A stretch of DNA of 64,000 bases, taken from positions 450,209 to 514,208 of the forward strand of contig JALQBC010000032.1 in assembly GCA_023375675.1 (NCBI GenBank), written 5' to 3'. Below, piece after piece: positions 12,335-23,181 of the stretch. The notes under the pieces were generated by a model. That model ran no database searches, was not told the DNA's origin, and worked only from the letters and a program-made list of their open reading frames with translations. The position numbers and the translations under genes are program-made. Numbering within the stretch: the first letter of the stretch is position 1; each line of letters opens with the position of its first letter. The stretch comes from Cytospora piceicola (Eukaryota > Ascomycota > Sordariomycetes > Diaporthales > Cytosporaceae).

Positions 12335-15300
12335 ATGGCAGATGACCAACCGTTGAGCCCGCTCGACGATGCGTTCGTTTCAAGCCTTGTACGACGGGTT
12401 GGGGTTGAAGACTACCTCATCGGTGCCGCTGCCCAGAGGCACTGGAAAGCAGTGCTCGCCCGCTTCCCTGTTGCCCGGTTCGTCGCGGAGAGGTTCAACC
12501 TCGGCGAGTGGGTAGGCGACGAGGACTGGTTCGTCGACCCAGGGATCCAGGAGGTGTTCCGCGGCTATGACTGGAGGCGATATACGGGACAGGAAAGGCC
12601 TACAACCGCTGCGGTTGCTACTCAGGGACAGGTCCAAAACACCGCGGTACAGAACAACCAGGCTGGCGGTCAACCTGCCGTAAACTACCCGTTGCTGCCC
12701 CAGATCACTCCGGCACAGAACAACCAAGCGGGCGGTCAATCTGCGTTTTCTTACCCGTTACTGCCCCAAAACACTCTAGCTCAGAACACTCCGGTACAGA
12801 ACAACCAGGCTGGCGGTCAACCTACCGTAAACTACCCGTTGCTGCCCCAGATCACTCCGGCACAGAACAACCAAGCGGGCGGTCAATCTGCGTTTTCTTA
12901 CCCGTTACTGCCCCAAAACACTCTAGCTCAGAACACTCCGGTNNNNNNNNNNNNNNNNNNNNNNNNNNNNNNNNNNNNNNNNNNNNNNNNNNNNNNNNNN
13001 NNNNNNNNNNNNNNNNNNNNNNNNNNNNNNNNNNNNNNNNGTACAGAACAACCAGGCTGGCGGTCAACCTACCGTAAACTACCCGTTGCTGCCCCAGATC
13101 ACTCCAGCTCAGATCACTCCGGTACAGAACACTCCTGTACAGAACAACCAGGCTAGCGGTCAACCTGCCGTAAACTACCCGTTGCTACCCCAGATCACTC
13201 CGGTACAGAACAACCAAGCGGGCGGTCAATCTGCGTTTTCTTACCCGATGCTGCCCCAGAACACTCCAGCACAAATCACTCCGGCACAGAACAGTCAGGC
13301 TGGGCGCCAACCTGCCCAGAATGCTCAGACACGGCTTCCAAACACTGCGGCACAGAACAGTCAGGCGGGGCGTCAACCTGCCCTGGCCACTTACCCGTTA
13401 CAGCCCCCTAACACTCGGGGTCAGAACAACCAGTCAGGGCGTCAAACTGCCCAGAATATTCCTACGCCACAGAGCCAGAGTATCCCAACGGGGAGTCGGA
13501 GTGGCCAGAACGCTCCTCCACGACAGAACCCAGTCACGCCTGGCAGGCAGGGGTTGGCACAGCCCGGAGCTGCGGGCCTGACATTACCTACTCCCCAGAC
13601 TCAGAACGTCCCAACGGGAAGTCGACCTGGCCAGAATATTCCTCCAAGACAGAACCCAGTCACGCCTGGCAGGCAGGGGCAGGCACAGCTCGGCGCTGGG
13701 GGCCTGGCATTACCTACTCCCCAGACTCAGAACGTCCCAACGGGAAGTCGAACTGGCCAGAATATTCCTCCAAGACAGAACCCAGTCACGCCTGGCAGAC
13801 AGGGGCTGGCACAGCCCGGAGCTGCGGGCCTGACACCGGGGCCTGATGTTGCTAATGTCGGTATACCTTGACCTTGATTTGCATGACGAACGAAGACTGA
13901 CAATTCCTTTTTAGAGCAATGGGTCACCCAATGTAAACATAACCGCCAACATGCAGGGTAATCCCACAGGGCAACAGACTCAAACCACCGGAGCCCCGGT
14001 CAATGCACAGGGCGCTCTCACAGGTCAACAGCTTCAGGCCGCCATCAACGCCGCCGCCAATGTGCGGAATAATCATAGAGGGCGTCAGCCCCGACTTCCC
14101 GGAGTAATCCCCCCCGTTAGGCAGGGTAATCCAACAGGACAACAGCCTCAAACCGCCAATGGGGTCCCGGTTAACACGCAGGGTGTCCCCGCAAGAGAAG
14201 GGCCCCAGAACAACGGCGATGCATCTGGCGTAAGGCCGGCCAACACACTCGCAGCTCTAGCTGCCATGTCCACTCCGCAATCCCAGCAACGCCCAGCAGG
14301 GCGCCTTCCCTCTCCCCTGTACGACGATCAACTAGATCCGGACAGGCATCTACCGCAGGCGCAGGCCCAGCCCCAACAGCAAGCACCAGCACCAGCAGAC
14401 GATGGGAGCATCCCACCGCCCCTGCAGCCCTCCCCAGAGGACATGGAGCGCCCACACACCTGGAAGGGCCAACGGCTTCCGGCCCTGGGCGTGCGTCTGA
14501 CCCACCTCAAAAACTTCCTCTGCGACGAAGACATTGACCGAGACATATCCTGGAAGGAACACATCGATGAGGCTGAGGAATACCTCAACCATATCAAGAG
14601 CAACAGGGAGTTCTGGCACATCGGGCTGGAGACGCGCGACATGGTCGACAGGTTGCTGGAGATGGTCGCCGCGCACAGGCTGTTTGAGAAGTACCACTAC
14701 GGGACCTTCATCTCGACCAAGATCATCACCCCGGACATGGTGAACAAGCCCGCCCCGCGCCTCCGCTACGACCCCGACCTCCCCATCGTCCTGAACGGCA
14801 AGGGAAGGCCCGGCTCGCGCAAGGCGCACGAGATCATGCCGGGCGACTTCCCGGACCAGCCGCGGCGCCAGGGCCTCGTCAACAACATGTGGCTCACGGC
14901 GAGGGAGAACCAGGCCGGGCTGACGGGCGAGCTGCGCGCGCAGCACCAGCTGGCGCTCGCGCGGGCCGAGGACGTCTGGTGGCAGCTCGAGCCAGGCCAG
15001 GCGCCGCCCGACGACAACCTCTCCGCCATGGAGAACAAGATGTACGAGGACATCGTGGCGGCCGACTTCGGGCGCGGCATGGACGGCTGGGTCAACATCT
15101 CGCCCGCGGCGGACGGCGGCCCCGGGCTGACGAGGTGGTGCGCAGGGCCGACCTTCCTGCAGGACTGCGCGGGGAGCTTCGCGCGCGAGAGGGGGGCCCG
15201 CCGCGCGGGGCTGCAGGGCGCGCTGCGCCAGTTCCGGAACATGGAGAACCAGCTGGCCTGCACGCCGTGGCGCCGGCTGGTGCTGCCGCCCACGGCCGAG

Positions 15301-17440
15301 GAGCTGAGGCTGGCGCGCGAGAGCGCCGGGGCGGGCGACGGCCGCAAGTGGCCCCTCATTCCGCTAGAGCACGGCAAGATGCGGAAGACGGAGGGCAAGG
15401 ACGACCCGCAGGGGTTCACGGTGGCCATGGCGCAGTTCTGGCGCGACCAGCAGGTGCTCTTGCTCCAGGCGCGGGAGACGGTCACTGGCAACTGGGGCGG
15501 CAGAGGTGTAGGCGCGGGCCTGGGTGACGCGCCGCACCCTCAGTGGGTGACGCCGCCCGTGTCCATCTGGGGTCCGTATGTCTGGCGGGCTGTCGATTCG
15601 GACACGCAGAACCACCAGGACATGCTGAAGCAGATGAGAGCCGCGAAGAAGTTGTTGGACCGGGACCTCCGGATAGCTCCACGGCAACTCCTGAGACACA
15701 TGGATGCCCTGTACAACCTTGGCTACGCGAACCAGGGACTGCACCAAGGCTCTATTGTCTTCCAGGATCCTCAAACAAAGTTCAACGTGGCGGTGAACCT
15801 CCACCCGAGGAGAGACGTTACCGACGGCAACTTCGCCGACCTTGACAAGATGGAGATGTACTGGATCCGGTTCATTCTCAACAACTCCATCACCACACTG
15901 ATGACCGAGCAGCTCGAGCCTCGAACATCGATGTACGTGGTTTTCGCCGAGAGGTTGAACAGTATCTTCAACGACATTTCGGACCCGCTGTTCCCTTGCA
16001 ATGGAACCAAGGTCAGTGTCGAAGACCTCCTTGACTACATGCACAAGAAGACAGACGGCCCCGTGAAGAGGGTGAATTTCTATGCCCATGATGCTCAGAG
16101 GTGGCTTGCACGCCTGGCTGCCCAGGGCCGTTGCCGGTACGAGGACGACTGGAGATGCTACGGCTGGGTGCAACGCCCCGTGCCAGACTGTCACCCGGAG
16201 AACCTCATCAACTGGCAGGTGACGGACCAGGACGAGAACACCGACCCCAGGGAGTATCCCGAGGACATGGTCTTCGCCCCCCGACTCAAGGATCTGCGAA
16301 CCTGGGGCGACATCATCAACGACGGACAGCCCCCCAACTTCCTCGATGGGAACGTCAACAACTACTTCCAGTGCCTCGCATACCGGTGGGGCCGGTACAT
16401 GCACAAGCTTGAGAACCCGGACAATGGTCTCGAAAGAGGATGGAAGACCAAAGCGGCCGAGCCTCACGATAACATGCAGTACATCATCGATGACATCGAG
16501 ATAGAGTACCGCGATCTGGTCGGCTGGAACCAGGTCGATGACAGCTGGGACAACAACCCCCTAGTCTCTCTCGTCAAGCGTACCCTCCCAGAGAAGACGG
16601 CCGACGCAACAGTGTGCCCCGGGGCCTCAATCCAGATTATCCGCGACCACGTCATCAACGAGGCCATGCGGAACGACACCATGCTCTGGCCGGCGCGCAA
16701 CGCCTACAGATACAACGACATATACGACGAGAAGGTGCGCCCGCCGCTGTGGGATTGGGCCAAGGTCGAGGTGCGCGGCCCGGTCAAGAAGTTCTTCGAC
16801 GTGAACCGGTGGCCGTTGCAGCTGCAGACCGAGGACACGCAGAGGCGGATCAAGAGCGACCAGGACCTCAGCGTGCAGCAGCTGTGGAACCCTATCACCG
16901 AGGACCCGACCCCGTGGAAGCTCTACCGGCCCAAGGCAAGGCCGTATGTGGATGAGAAGGTCAAGTACCGCGAAGGCCACAGGATTTATCCGATTGGCGA
17001 CACGCCGCGCCAGAAGAAGGTTATTGAGAACCAGATGTACGCCACTATAGGCAGAGGTAAGACATCACCACACTCCCACCTTCCCGCGAACGAAGAACAT
17101 TTCGTGCTGACTTGATACACTCTTCCCAGCCATGGGCCTCCCTGACACTGCTCAAGCAAGACCCGGCCTGATGAGCAGGCTGTCGGGCTTGTTCAGGCGA
17201 GGAGGCAACGACGACGACGATGACCATGCCCGGCCTGGATCTAGGCTGCCACGGGTGAAGCCAAAGGACATTCCTAAGAGCTATAACCCCCGGGCCGAGG
17301 CAGACAGGAAGAGGAAGGCGGTCGACGATGCTCGGGACGGGGCCACAAAGGTTGCCAGGCTGACGGGGGATCAGCTGCTTGATAATGCCATACGTATAGG
17401 AGACCCGGGCCCGAGGGGTGGCCTCGTTAATGGCCCGTAG
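12335..17440 (+). CDS. Large Q/N/P-rich tandem-repeat protein with unknown core domain
   Basis: I do not recognise the family. The start is the ATG at 12335 (MADDQPLSP); the frame is open slightly upstream but without ATG. About 100 N-terminal residues (FVAERFNLGEWVGDEDWF) precede imperfect 49-residue repeats rich in Q, N, P and G, then three 42-residue repeats (PPRQNPVTPGRQG). An intron near 13857-13969 leads to a long frame ending at 17056: a short disordered stretch, then about 900 non-repetitive, W/D/R-rich residues that look globular. The second intron, 17057-17129 (GTAAGA...CAG, branch GCTGAC), joins in phase to a final exon ending at TAG 17440, which has an acidic run (NDDDDDH) and a basic RKRKAVDD patch like a nuclear localisation signal. 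For the first intron two in-frame solutions exist: donor 13861 with acceptor 13969, or donor 13857 with the stronger acceptor 13914. An assembly gap interrupts exon 1, so the length (about 1,600 aa or more) is unknown. No signal peptide or membrane segment is evident. Confidence 0.8.
12647..13310 (+). repeat. 147-bp coding tandem repeat (49 aa)
   Basis: Units beginning GTACAGAACAACCAGGC start at 12647 and 12794, exactly 147 bp apart, and a third starts at 12941 just before the assembly gap; the pattern resumes at 13041. Each unit holds two related halves (QNNQAGGQPAVNYPLLPQ and QNNQAGGQSAFSYPLLPQ). After the gap the units become irregular and shorter and grade into QNSQAGRQPA-type copies. Confidence 0.9.
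12943..13040. other. Assembly gap (98 N)
   Basis: A run of 98 N sits inside the 147-bp coding repeat. The reading frame before the gap (codon starting 12941) and after it (codon starting 13041) differ by 100 bases, which is not a multiple of three, and 98 does not fit the 147-bp period. The N count is therefore not the true distance, and the apparent frame change is an assembly artefact and not a mutation. Confidence 0.95.
13480..13840 (+). repeat. 126-bp coding tandem repeat (42 aa), three copies
   Basis: The segment containing CAGAACCCAGTCACGCC recurs at an exact 126-bp spacing (aligned positions 13518, 13644 and 13770). The copies encode TGSRxGQNIPPRQNPVTPGR-type units. They differ in sequence from the upstream 147-bp repeat and lie in the same exon. 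Confidence 0.9.
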
Positions 17441-18670
17441 AACCTTGGGATGATGACTATTGGGGTCAAGTTCCCAGTGGCACAAGGCATTAGCGGGAGG
17501 CTGATGATGGCTGTGAGGGGTGGTGAGTGAGTGTGAAGGGCTCAGCATATATGTATTGTAGGCCGGAATGATGTTCATGATAGACTCTGGCTTTGTATCT
17601 TTTGGACTTCTGTGGTTGGTATTGATTTGCTGAAGTTTGGGTTATTGGCTGGTAGTGTAGCAATTTCAGTGTTTTGATATGTGTCTCCGTCGTTGCCCTC
17701 GAGTGCTCAACTGGTGAAGGTGAGGTAACGCTGGCAGTCAACCGGGCCCAAATACGTTGCAACGATGGATCTTTCGATATTTGCATACCGACCAAGATTG
17801 CCCGAAAGAATATTGCTGCCCGTGGTCGAGAAAGCAGTCGACATGTGTTCATGTCGGTGTCTGTTGTGGGTCGGAAGCAGGAGGCGTTCGTGTACAGCTG
17901 GAGAATAGCGACCTTGGTTCCACAAATTAGACCTTAGCATCTCCACAGCCAGATCTTATGGTAATCTTGTTAGTCGCATACTTACAGCTGAGGGAAGCAT
18001 TCAACGTTGACATGAACTCTTTGCTAAGCCCGGCAAGCGCCGGCAAACCAACCCAGATCCATCCATCTCCTTCAACCTCGTTCGATGACGCCTTGGCCGT
18101 CCAGTACCATCTCTAGATGTCTCCTCACCGTCTCCGATTCTCAGTGGCGTTCGCACGGTCTTAGTCTCCTACCTTCCTGCAAGAACTTGACTTCCAGACT
18201 TGGGGAGGGGCAGACAATATCGTACATCAGATGTCTCAAACCGGGGCGATATTGATATCCGAGATCGCTATGTTCTTCCGATAAATATATATTGACCCGC
18301 AGGTTTGAGTCCAGAGATAACGGCAACCCCTTGCCGATTATCAGATTCCAACTCTGCCATCGACAGGACGGCCCAGGAATCTGGCACGAATGAAGCACCG
18401 ATTGGATAGTGATACATCGTAACGTCGCCATCGATCCTTTGACCCTTGCAGAACGCGACGATCTGCATTCAGATAAGCTGTCTAACTCACTCTAGTCGCA
18501 TCAACTGATCCAATCCCCAATAATGGCGTTGAGAGTGACAGCCGTATCTCTTTATTATCTCCAAATCTCCTTCTTTAAGTGAAGATGTCCTGTCTTGTTC
18601 CACTTTCTCCTCATGTCCCTCATCTACCATCCATCCACCGACAAGGCCGGCCCCAGTGAGACTCATCGAC
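17441..18670. other. Intergenic region
   Basis: No gene was recognised. It holds the 3' flank of the tandem-repeat gene and the upstream region of the Dal5-like transporter. CT-rich stretches occur close to the downstream ATG, as is common in fungal promoters. Confidence 0.5.
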
Positions 18671-20305
18671 ATGTCTGACATCGAAAAGTCCGACGTCTCC
18701 CCGGTCTCTCATCCCGGTGACACGGAGAAGGCCACCACCTCCATCACCAGGCAGGACGAAAAAGCCGGCACAGTCCTGAAGCACGCAGACCACAACGACG
18801 CCGACGAGGCGCTCAAGGTCCTCGAGGGCGAGAATGGCGAGGTCATCGAGATCACCCCCGAGGACGAGCGCAAGCTCCTGCGCAAGATTGACTGGAATCT
18901 GATGCCCCTCCTGTGCCTGGTCTACGGCCTGAACTACCTCGATAAGACGACGGTGTCGTACGCCTCCATAATGGGTCTGAAGAAAGACATCAACCTCCAT
19001 GGACAGCAGTACAGCTGGATCGGCTCCATGTTCTACTTTGGCTATCTCTTTTGGGAATATCCCACCAACCGCCTGCTGCAGCGTCTCCCCCTGGGGAAGT
19101 GGTCCGCCTTCAACGTCATCATGTGGGGGCTGGTGCTCTGCTGCATGGCTGCGACGAAGAACTTCGCCAGCGCCATGACGGTGCGCTTCTTCCTTGGTGT
19201 CTTCGAGGCCGCCGTGACCCCTGGCTTCGCGCTCTTCACCTCCCAGTGGTACACGATGAAGGAACAAGGCGCCCGCACTGGCATCTGGTTCGCGTTCAAC
19301 GGATGGGGTCAGATCGTAGGCGGGTTTATCGCGTATGGCATCGCCGTCGGCACGGCGCACCACCCCCTATCCATTGACTCGTGGCAGCTCCTCTTCCTGG
19401 TAATCGGGTTATTCACGGCCTTCATTGGTGTCATTTTCCTGTATGTCATGCCGGACAACCAGCTCAACGCGCGCTTCCTGACGCCGAAGGAGAGGATCCT
19501 GGCCGTTGAGCGTATCCGGGTGAATCAGCAGGGCGTGGGCAACAAGCACTTCAAATATTACCAGTTCAAAGAGGCTCTGACGGACCCTATGGTCTGGGCG
19601 TTTGTCTTCTACAGTCTGGTGGCTGATATTCCCAACGGTGGGATAAGTAACTTCTTCAGCCAGCTGATCGTATCATTTGGATTCTCGAACGAACAGTCCT
19701 TACTGCTGGGCACACCAGGTGGGGCTGTCGAGGTACGTTGATCATGCTTACCCTCTATACACCTGGTCTGCTTGCTGACACCTCTCCAGGTCATCGCCCT
19801 CGTATCCTGCGGCATCATAGGCGACCGTGTCGGCAACCGGCTCCTAGTGTGCACCTCGGGGATGGTCCTGGCCATCCTCGGGATGCTCCTCATCACGTGC
19901 CTCGACAACGACCACAGCGTCGGTCGGCTCATCGGGTACTACCTCACGCAGGCGAGCCCCACGCCGTTCGTGGCCATCCTGTCGCTCATCTCGACCAACG
20001 TGGCCGGCTGGACCAAGAAGACCACGGTCGCGGCCATGTACCTGATCAGCTACTGCGTGGGCAACATCATCGGGCCGCAGATCTTCCGGGAGCAGGACGC
20101 GCCGCAGTACAGAACGGCCGAGATCGTCATCGTGGTGTGCTATGTGGTGAGCTTGTTGGATGTGTGCTTTATCTACTTCTGGTGTCGCTATCAGAACAAG
20201 AAGAAGGCGGAGGCCAGGGCGCAGCCGGGTTATGTCAGGATTGAGGGGCAGGAGTTTTATGACCTGACGGATAGGGAGAATCCCGAGTTTATCTACAGTT
20301 TGTAG
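18671..20305 (+). CDS. MFS transporter, allantoate permease (Dal5/ACS) family
   Basis: A predicted plasma-membrane proton-coupled transporter of organic anions; family members carry allantoate, nicotinate, vitamins and similar compounds, but the substrate cannot be read here. The start is ATG 18671 (MSDIEKSD). One intron, 19733-19789 (GTACGT...CCAG, 57 nt, branch TGCTGAC), gives a 525-aa protein, the usual size. An acidic cytoplasmic N-terminus of about 80 residues is followed by the family signature RKIDWNLMPLLCLVYGLNYL, then LDKTTVSYASIMGL, FYFGYLFWEYPTNRLLQRLP and RFFLGVFEAAVTPGF. Twelve hydrophobic segments with a central loop and the C-terminal half (IALVSCGIIGDRVGNR, SPTPFVAILSLISTNVAG) are present. 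It stands alone; the next gene, 0.6 kb downstream on the same strand, is unrelated. Confidence 0.95.
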
Positions 20306-20937
20306 ATGGATGGTATATGACTTGGCTATGCTGGCTTATACGAAATGTATTTAAAGTGCCATAATTTCAGACAGGGCAAGTGAGCATGCAATTGTATATG
20401 AAGGAAGTAATTCGAGTATACAGTACCTAGGTAGTGACCAGCGTGAGTGTGGATAGATACTTCAAGACCCGAACCCTGAACTTGAAAAGACTTTGGGGGG
20501 GGGTATCACTTCAAAGTGAGTACGGATCCGCAATGTGAGGTTATCACCTTCCAGCAGTAATTTGTTTTGCGATGCAATTATCTTGTATCATGTCAATTCA
20601 TATATACTTAGTAGACATCAGCCATTCATTATATCGACAGCATCGGCTGGCTTGTGGGAATCGCCACACCTCGATACCTCAAAGCCCATTTCCCCATGGG
20701 GTTTGCGGGGCAGGTACGGGAGCGGCGGGCCTAACGCGTGTTAGTCATTAGTAATATCATCATGTTACATCGCCAATGGTTCGCTCCTCGAGCTTCAAGT
20801 ACGGCACAACATTCCTTGAGCTACCTAGCAAGTAGACGACTCAATATCTTCTGTATCCCACGCCAAGAACTCTCACCTGCTTGTTCTCAACTAAACCCAA
20901 TATCTCGAAGACCTCGGTAAGCAAGTCCGAGACCACA
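20306..20937. other. Intergenic region
   Basis: No gene was seen. It contains a G-run near 20,496 and one copy of the dispersed palindromic motif TACCTAGGTA at about 20424-20433. Confidence 0.5.
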
Positions 20938-21598
20938 ATGGGCTCCAGCGCTTCCAAGACCGCAGCGCAAAGCACCGTTCGCAAATTCCCAAACCGACCC
21001 CCAGGCTCAGCTGCTTCCGCTGCAGCAGCTTCGAGGCCAGCGCCAAGTCGAAGACCGCCGCCTCCACAGGCTTCATATACAAAGGACGAAGGTGCGTGCC
21101 TCTGCTGGGCGAAGAAACTCCTATCAACAGCTCGACACCTACTGACATGCAAATACTATAGCAATCCGCGAGGATGCCTCCGACAACACCATCCGCCCCG
21201 ACTATGCGCAGCGCCTCCGAGAAATAGGCGTCGTCCAGCCGAACCCCACGTATTCCTCGTCCTCAACCGCCTCGACGGCCTCGTCCCCACTGCGACAGAC
21301 GGATAACAGTGGGCCCATATTCCCTTCTCCCTCGAGCAACCCCGTCCTCGCTGCGCTCGAGGCCCGCAACAGAATCCAGCGGGAGGCCGATGAGGAGTTC
21401 CAGAGCCTGGGCCTCTCCAGCGGGAACGGGAGGAGGTTCCTCACCTCGGGCATGATACGCGACGTGCTTGTCATGAGGGAGAGGGGCGCGAGCGAGGGGG
21501 AGATTGAGAGTCGATTTAATCTCAGGAGAGGTGTGGTGAAGAGGCTGGGACGAAAGAGTTTGTACCAGCCTGTTGATGGGGTGCCTGACGAAACGTAG
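20938..21598 (+). CDS. Small protein with N-myristoylation motif and HTH-like C-terminus
   Basis: Two exons, 20938-21091 and 21162-21598, with a 70-nt intron (GTGCGT...ATAG, branch ACTGAC) that joins in phase; 196 aa. The N-terminus MGSSASK fits an N-myristoylation signal (G2, S/A at 6-7), so membrane association is possible. Residues about 20-50 are A/P/S-rich and disordered. The second exon has a conserved-looking block (DNTIRPDYAQRLREIGVVQP), an S/T-rich linker, a helix (ALEARNRIQREADEEFQSLG) and a C-terminal motif FLTSGMIRDVLVMRERGASE followed by IESRFNLRRGVVKRLG, which reads like a helix-turn-helix. I suspect a conserved fungal family but cannot name it. It is unrelated to the neighbouring genes. 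Confidence 0.82.
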
Positions 21599-22071
21599 AG
21601 AGCTTACGGGGAAATTTCTCTTCCATGTTGTTATTTGTCAGTCCTCCAGGGACTCGATGAGTCTGCCAAGGTCCTCTTCGTTGAAAAAGAAAGTCTGAGT
21701 GGCTTCGAACTTACCCGCTGAGGTACTTGGAACACGACTTTGCACGGCCAGCTAGAACCCATCTCCAACAACCGAGGAGTAAAGAAGGCGCAGGTTCACA
21801 CTCCTACCTGACTTACCCGCGCAACCGGTTCGAGTTATCTCGAGCTCTGCTGGAGACGGACGTGGAAAGCAATCAAACAACAATAACAGCTGACGAAACG
21901 CTAAAGTCCAACGACAATATACAAGTTACTGGTGGCCTCAGGATCCCTCTTCACCTCATCCATCCTAAGCATCCCGGACCCAAGCAACAGTGTTGAGAAT
22001 ATGCCGACGCCTATCCATCACATCCATCACCAGAAGAATACCGAGTTATTCGAGTCTGGACTACGGACTCG

Positions 22072-23181
22072 TTACCAAGCTGCGTGGCCACCGTCCATCC
22101 TTAAGTCTGCGCCTGTCATGAAACTCGAAGCCTCGCTAAGAAGGAATACAGCAGCACCTCGGTACTCTTCTGGGTAGCTCAGCCGGCCCAGCATGTTCTC
22201 CTTTGGCCAGTTCTCCCTCCTGTCAGGGAACTGCTCGAGCAGCGGCGCTGTCAGGGGGGTCAAGATGTAACCGGGCGAGATGGTGTTCACCCGGATCCCG
22301 TGTGGTCCCCACTCCATCGCCAAGTTTCGAGCAAGCTGCAGGACACCAGCCTTCGAAGCGTTATATGCACTGTCCTAAGTGTCAGGCCTCAATATGTCAA
22401 TGGGTTTGGGAAAGCAGTACAGACTCACGGGCATAGTAAACCCTTGTTTGCAACCGTCCCGCTCATACTTCCGATAAACACCATACTACCAGGTCTCTCC
22501 AACCGCCGCATCTGCCTGGCCACGGCCTGCGCCGTCATGAATGTGCCCGTGATGTTCACCCCAAACATCTTATCAGCGTCCTCCATGATATACTCAAGTG
22601 CCGGGGTCTCCTGTTGGATTCCGGCGCAAGCGAGCAATCCATCGATGCGCCCGTTCTCGTCCGCAACCCTTTCCATGGTCGCGTTCAGGCTGATGTTGTC
22701 CCGAACGTCGAGCCGGTTGTAGGACAGGCTTGTGCCGAGCTCCTGGGCTCGGTCCTGGACGCGCTGGAAGTCTGGGTCGGGCTTTTCGAGCCGGTCGACG
22801 GCATAGACTGCGGAAAACTTTGGATTAGCCGCTGGTGTTTCGGATCGAGCCCCCCGTGGGAGTACTGGAAAAGAAGTTACCTTTCGCTCCGGCCTCAAGG
22901 AGCGCCTCGCTCTGAACCAGGCCAAGCCCCCGGCCCGCGCCGCTCACTATGATGACCTTGTCTCTTAGGCTGAACTCTGGCAGTCGGCCTGTGTCACCGA
23001 ACGTAAAGCCATTGGGTCGGCTGGCTGTTCCATGGAGTGACCTGGATTTTGTGAGCGATCCTGAGTTGCTTTGGGCGCCGAGCAATTTTCTGTTTAGCAT
23101 TGCACGGCTCGATGATGGGGCCCTCGGCAGCAATCCCGAGACGATGGCTCTTGGGGCGATTCTACCCACTACTTTGGACAT
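22072..23181 (-). CDS. Short-chain dehydrogenase/reductase with N-terminal presequence, polyol-dehydrogenase-like
   Basis: An NAD(P)-dependent SDR. Exons are 23181-22881, 22807-22429 and 22369-22072, with introns of 73 and 59 nt whose phases agree; 325 aa. Visible motifs: cofactor loop SGAGRGLG (TGxxxGxG variant), ACAG in place of NNAG, FIGSMSG carrying the catalytic Ser, YNASK (YxxxK), and SPGYILTPL. The overall pattern resembles fungal sorbose reductase/arabinitol-2-dehydrogenase enzymes, but substrate is inference. About 70 residues precede the Rossmann fold; they are rich in R, S and A and lack acidic residues (MSKVVGRIAPRAIVSGLLPR), which suggests a mitochondrial presequence, unusual for this SDR group. 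The ATG at 23181 is chosen because the frame upstream offers only a TTG. The 473-bp stretch between this gene and the one to its left holds nothing recognised. Confidence 0.92.

Noticed and set aside
14350..16467. Long antisense frames opposite the tandem-repeat gene
   Set aside because: They mirror the GC-rich third positions of the sense frame and contain no domain; they are shadows of the real gene.
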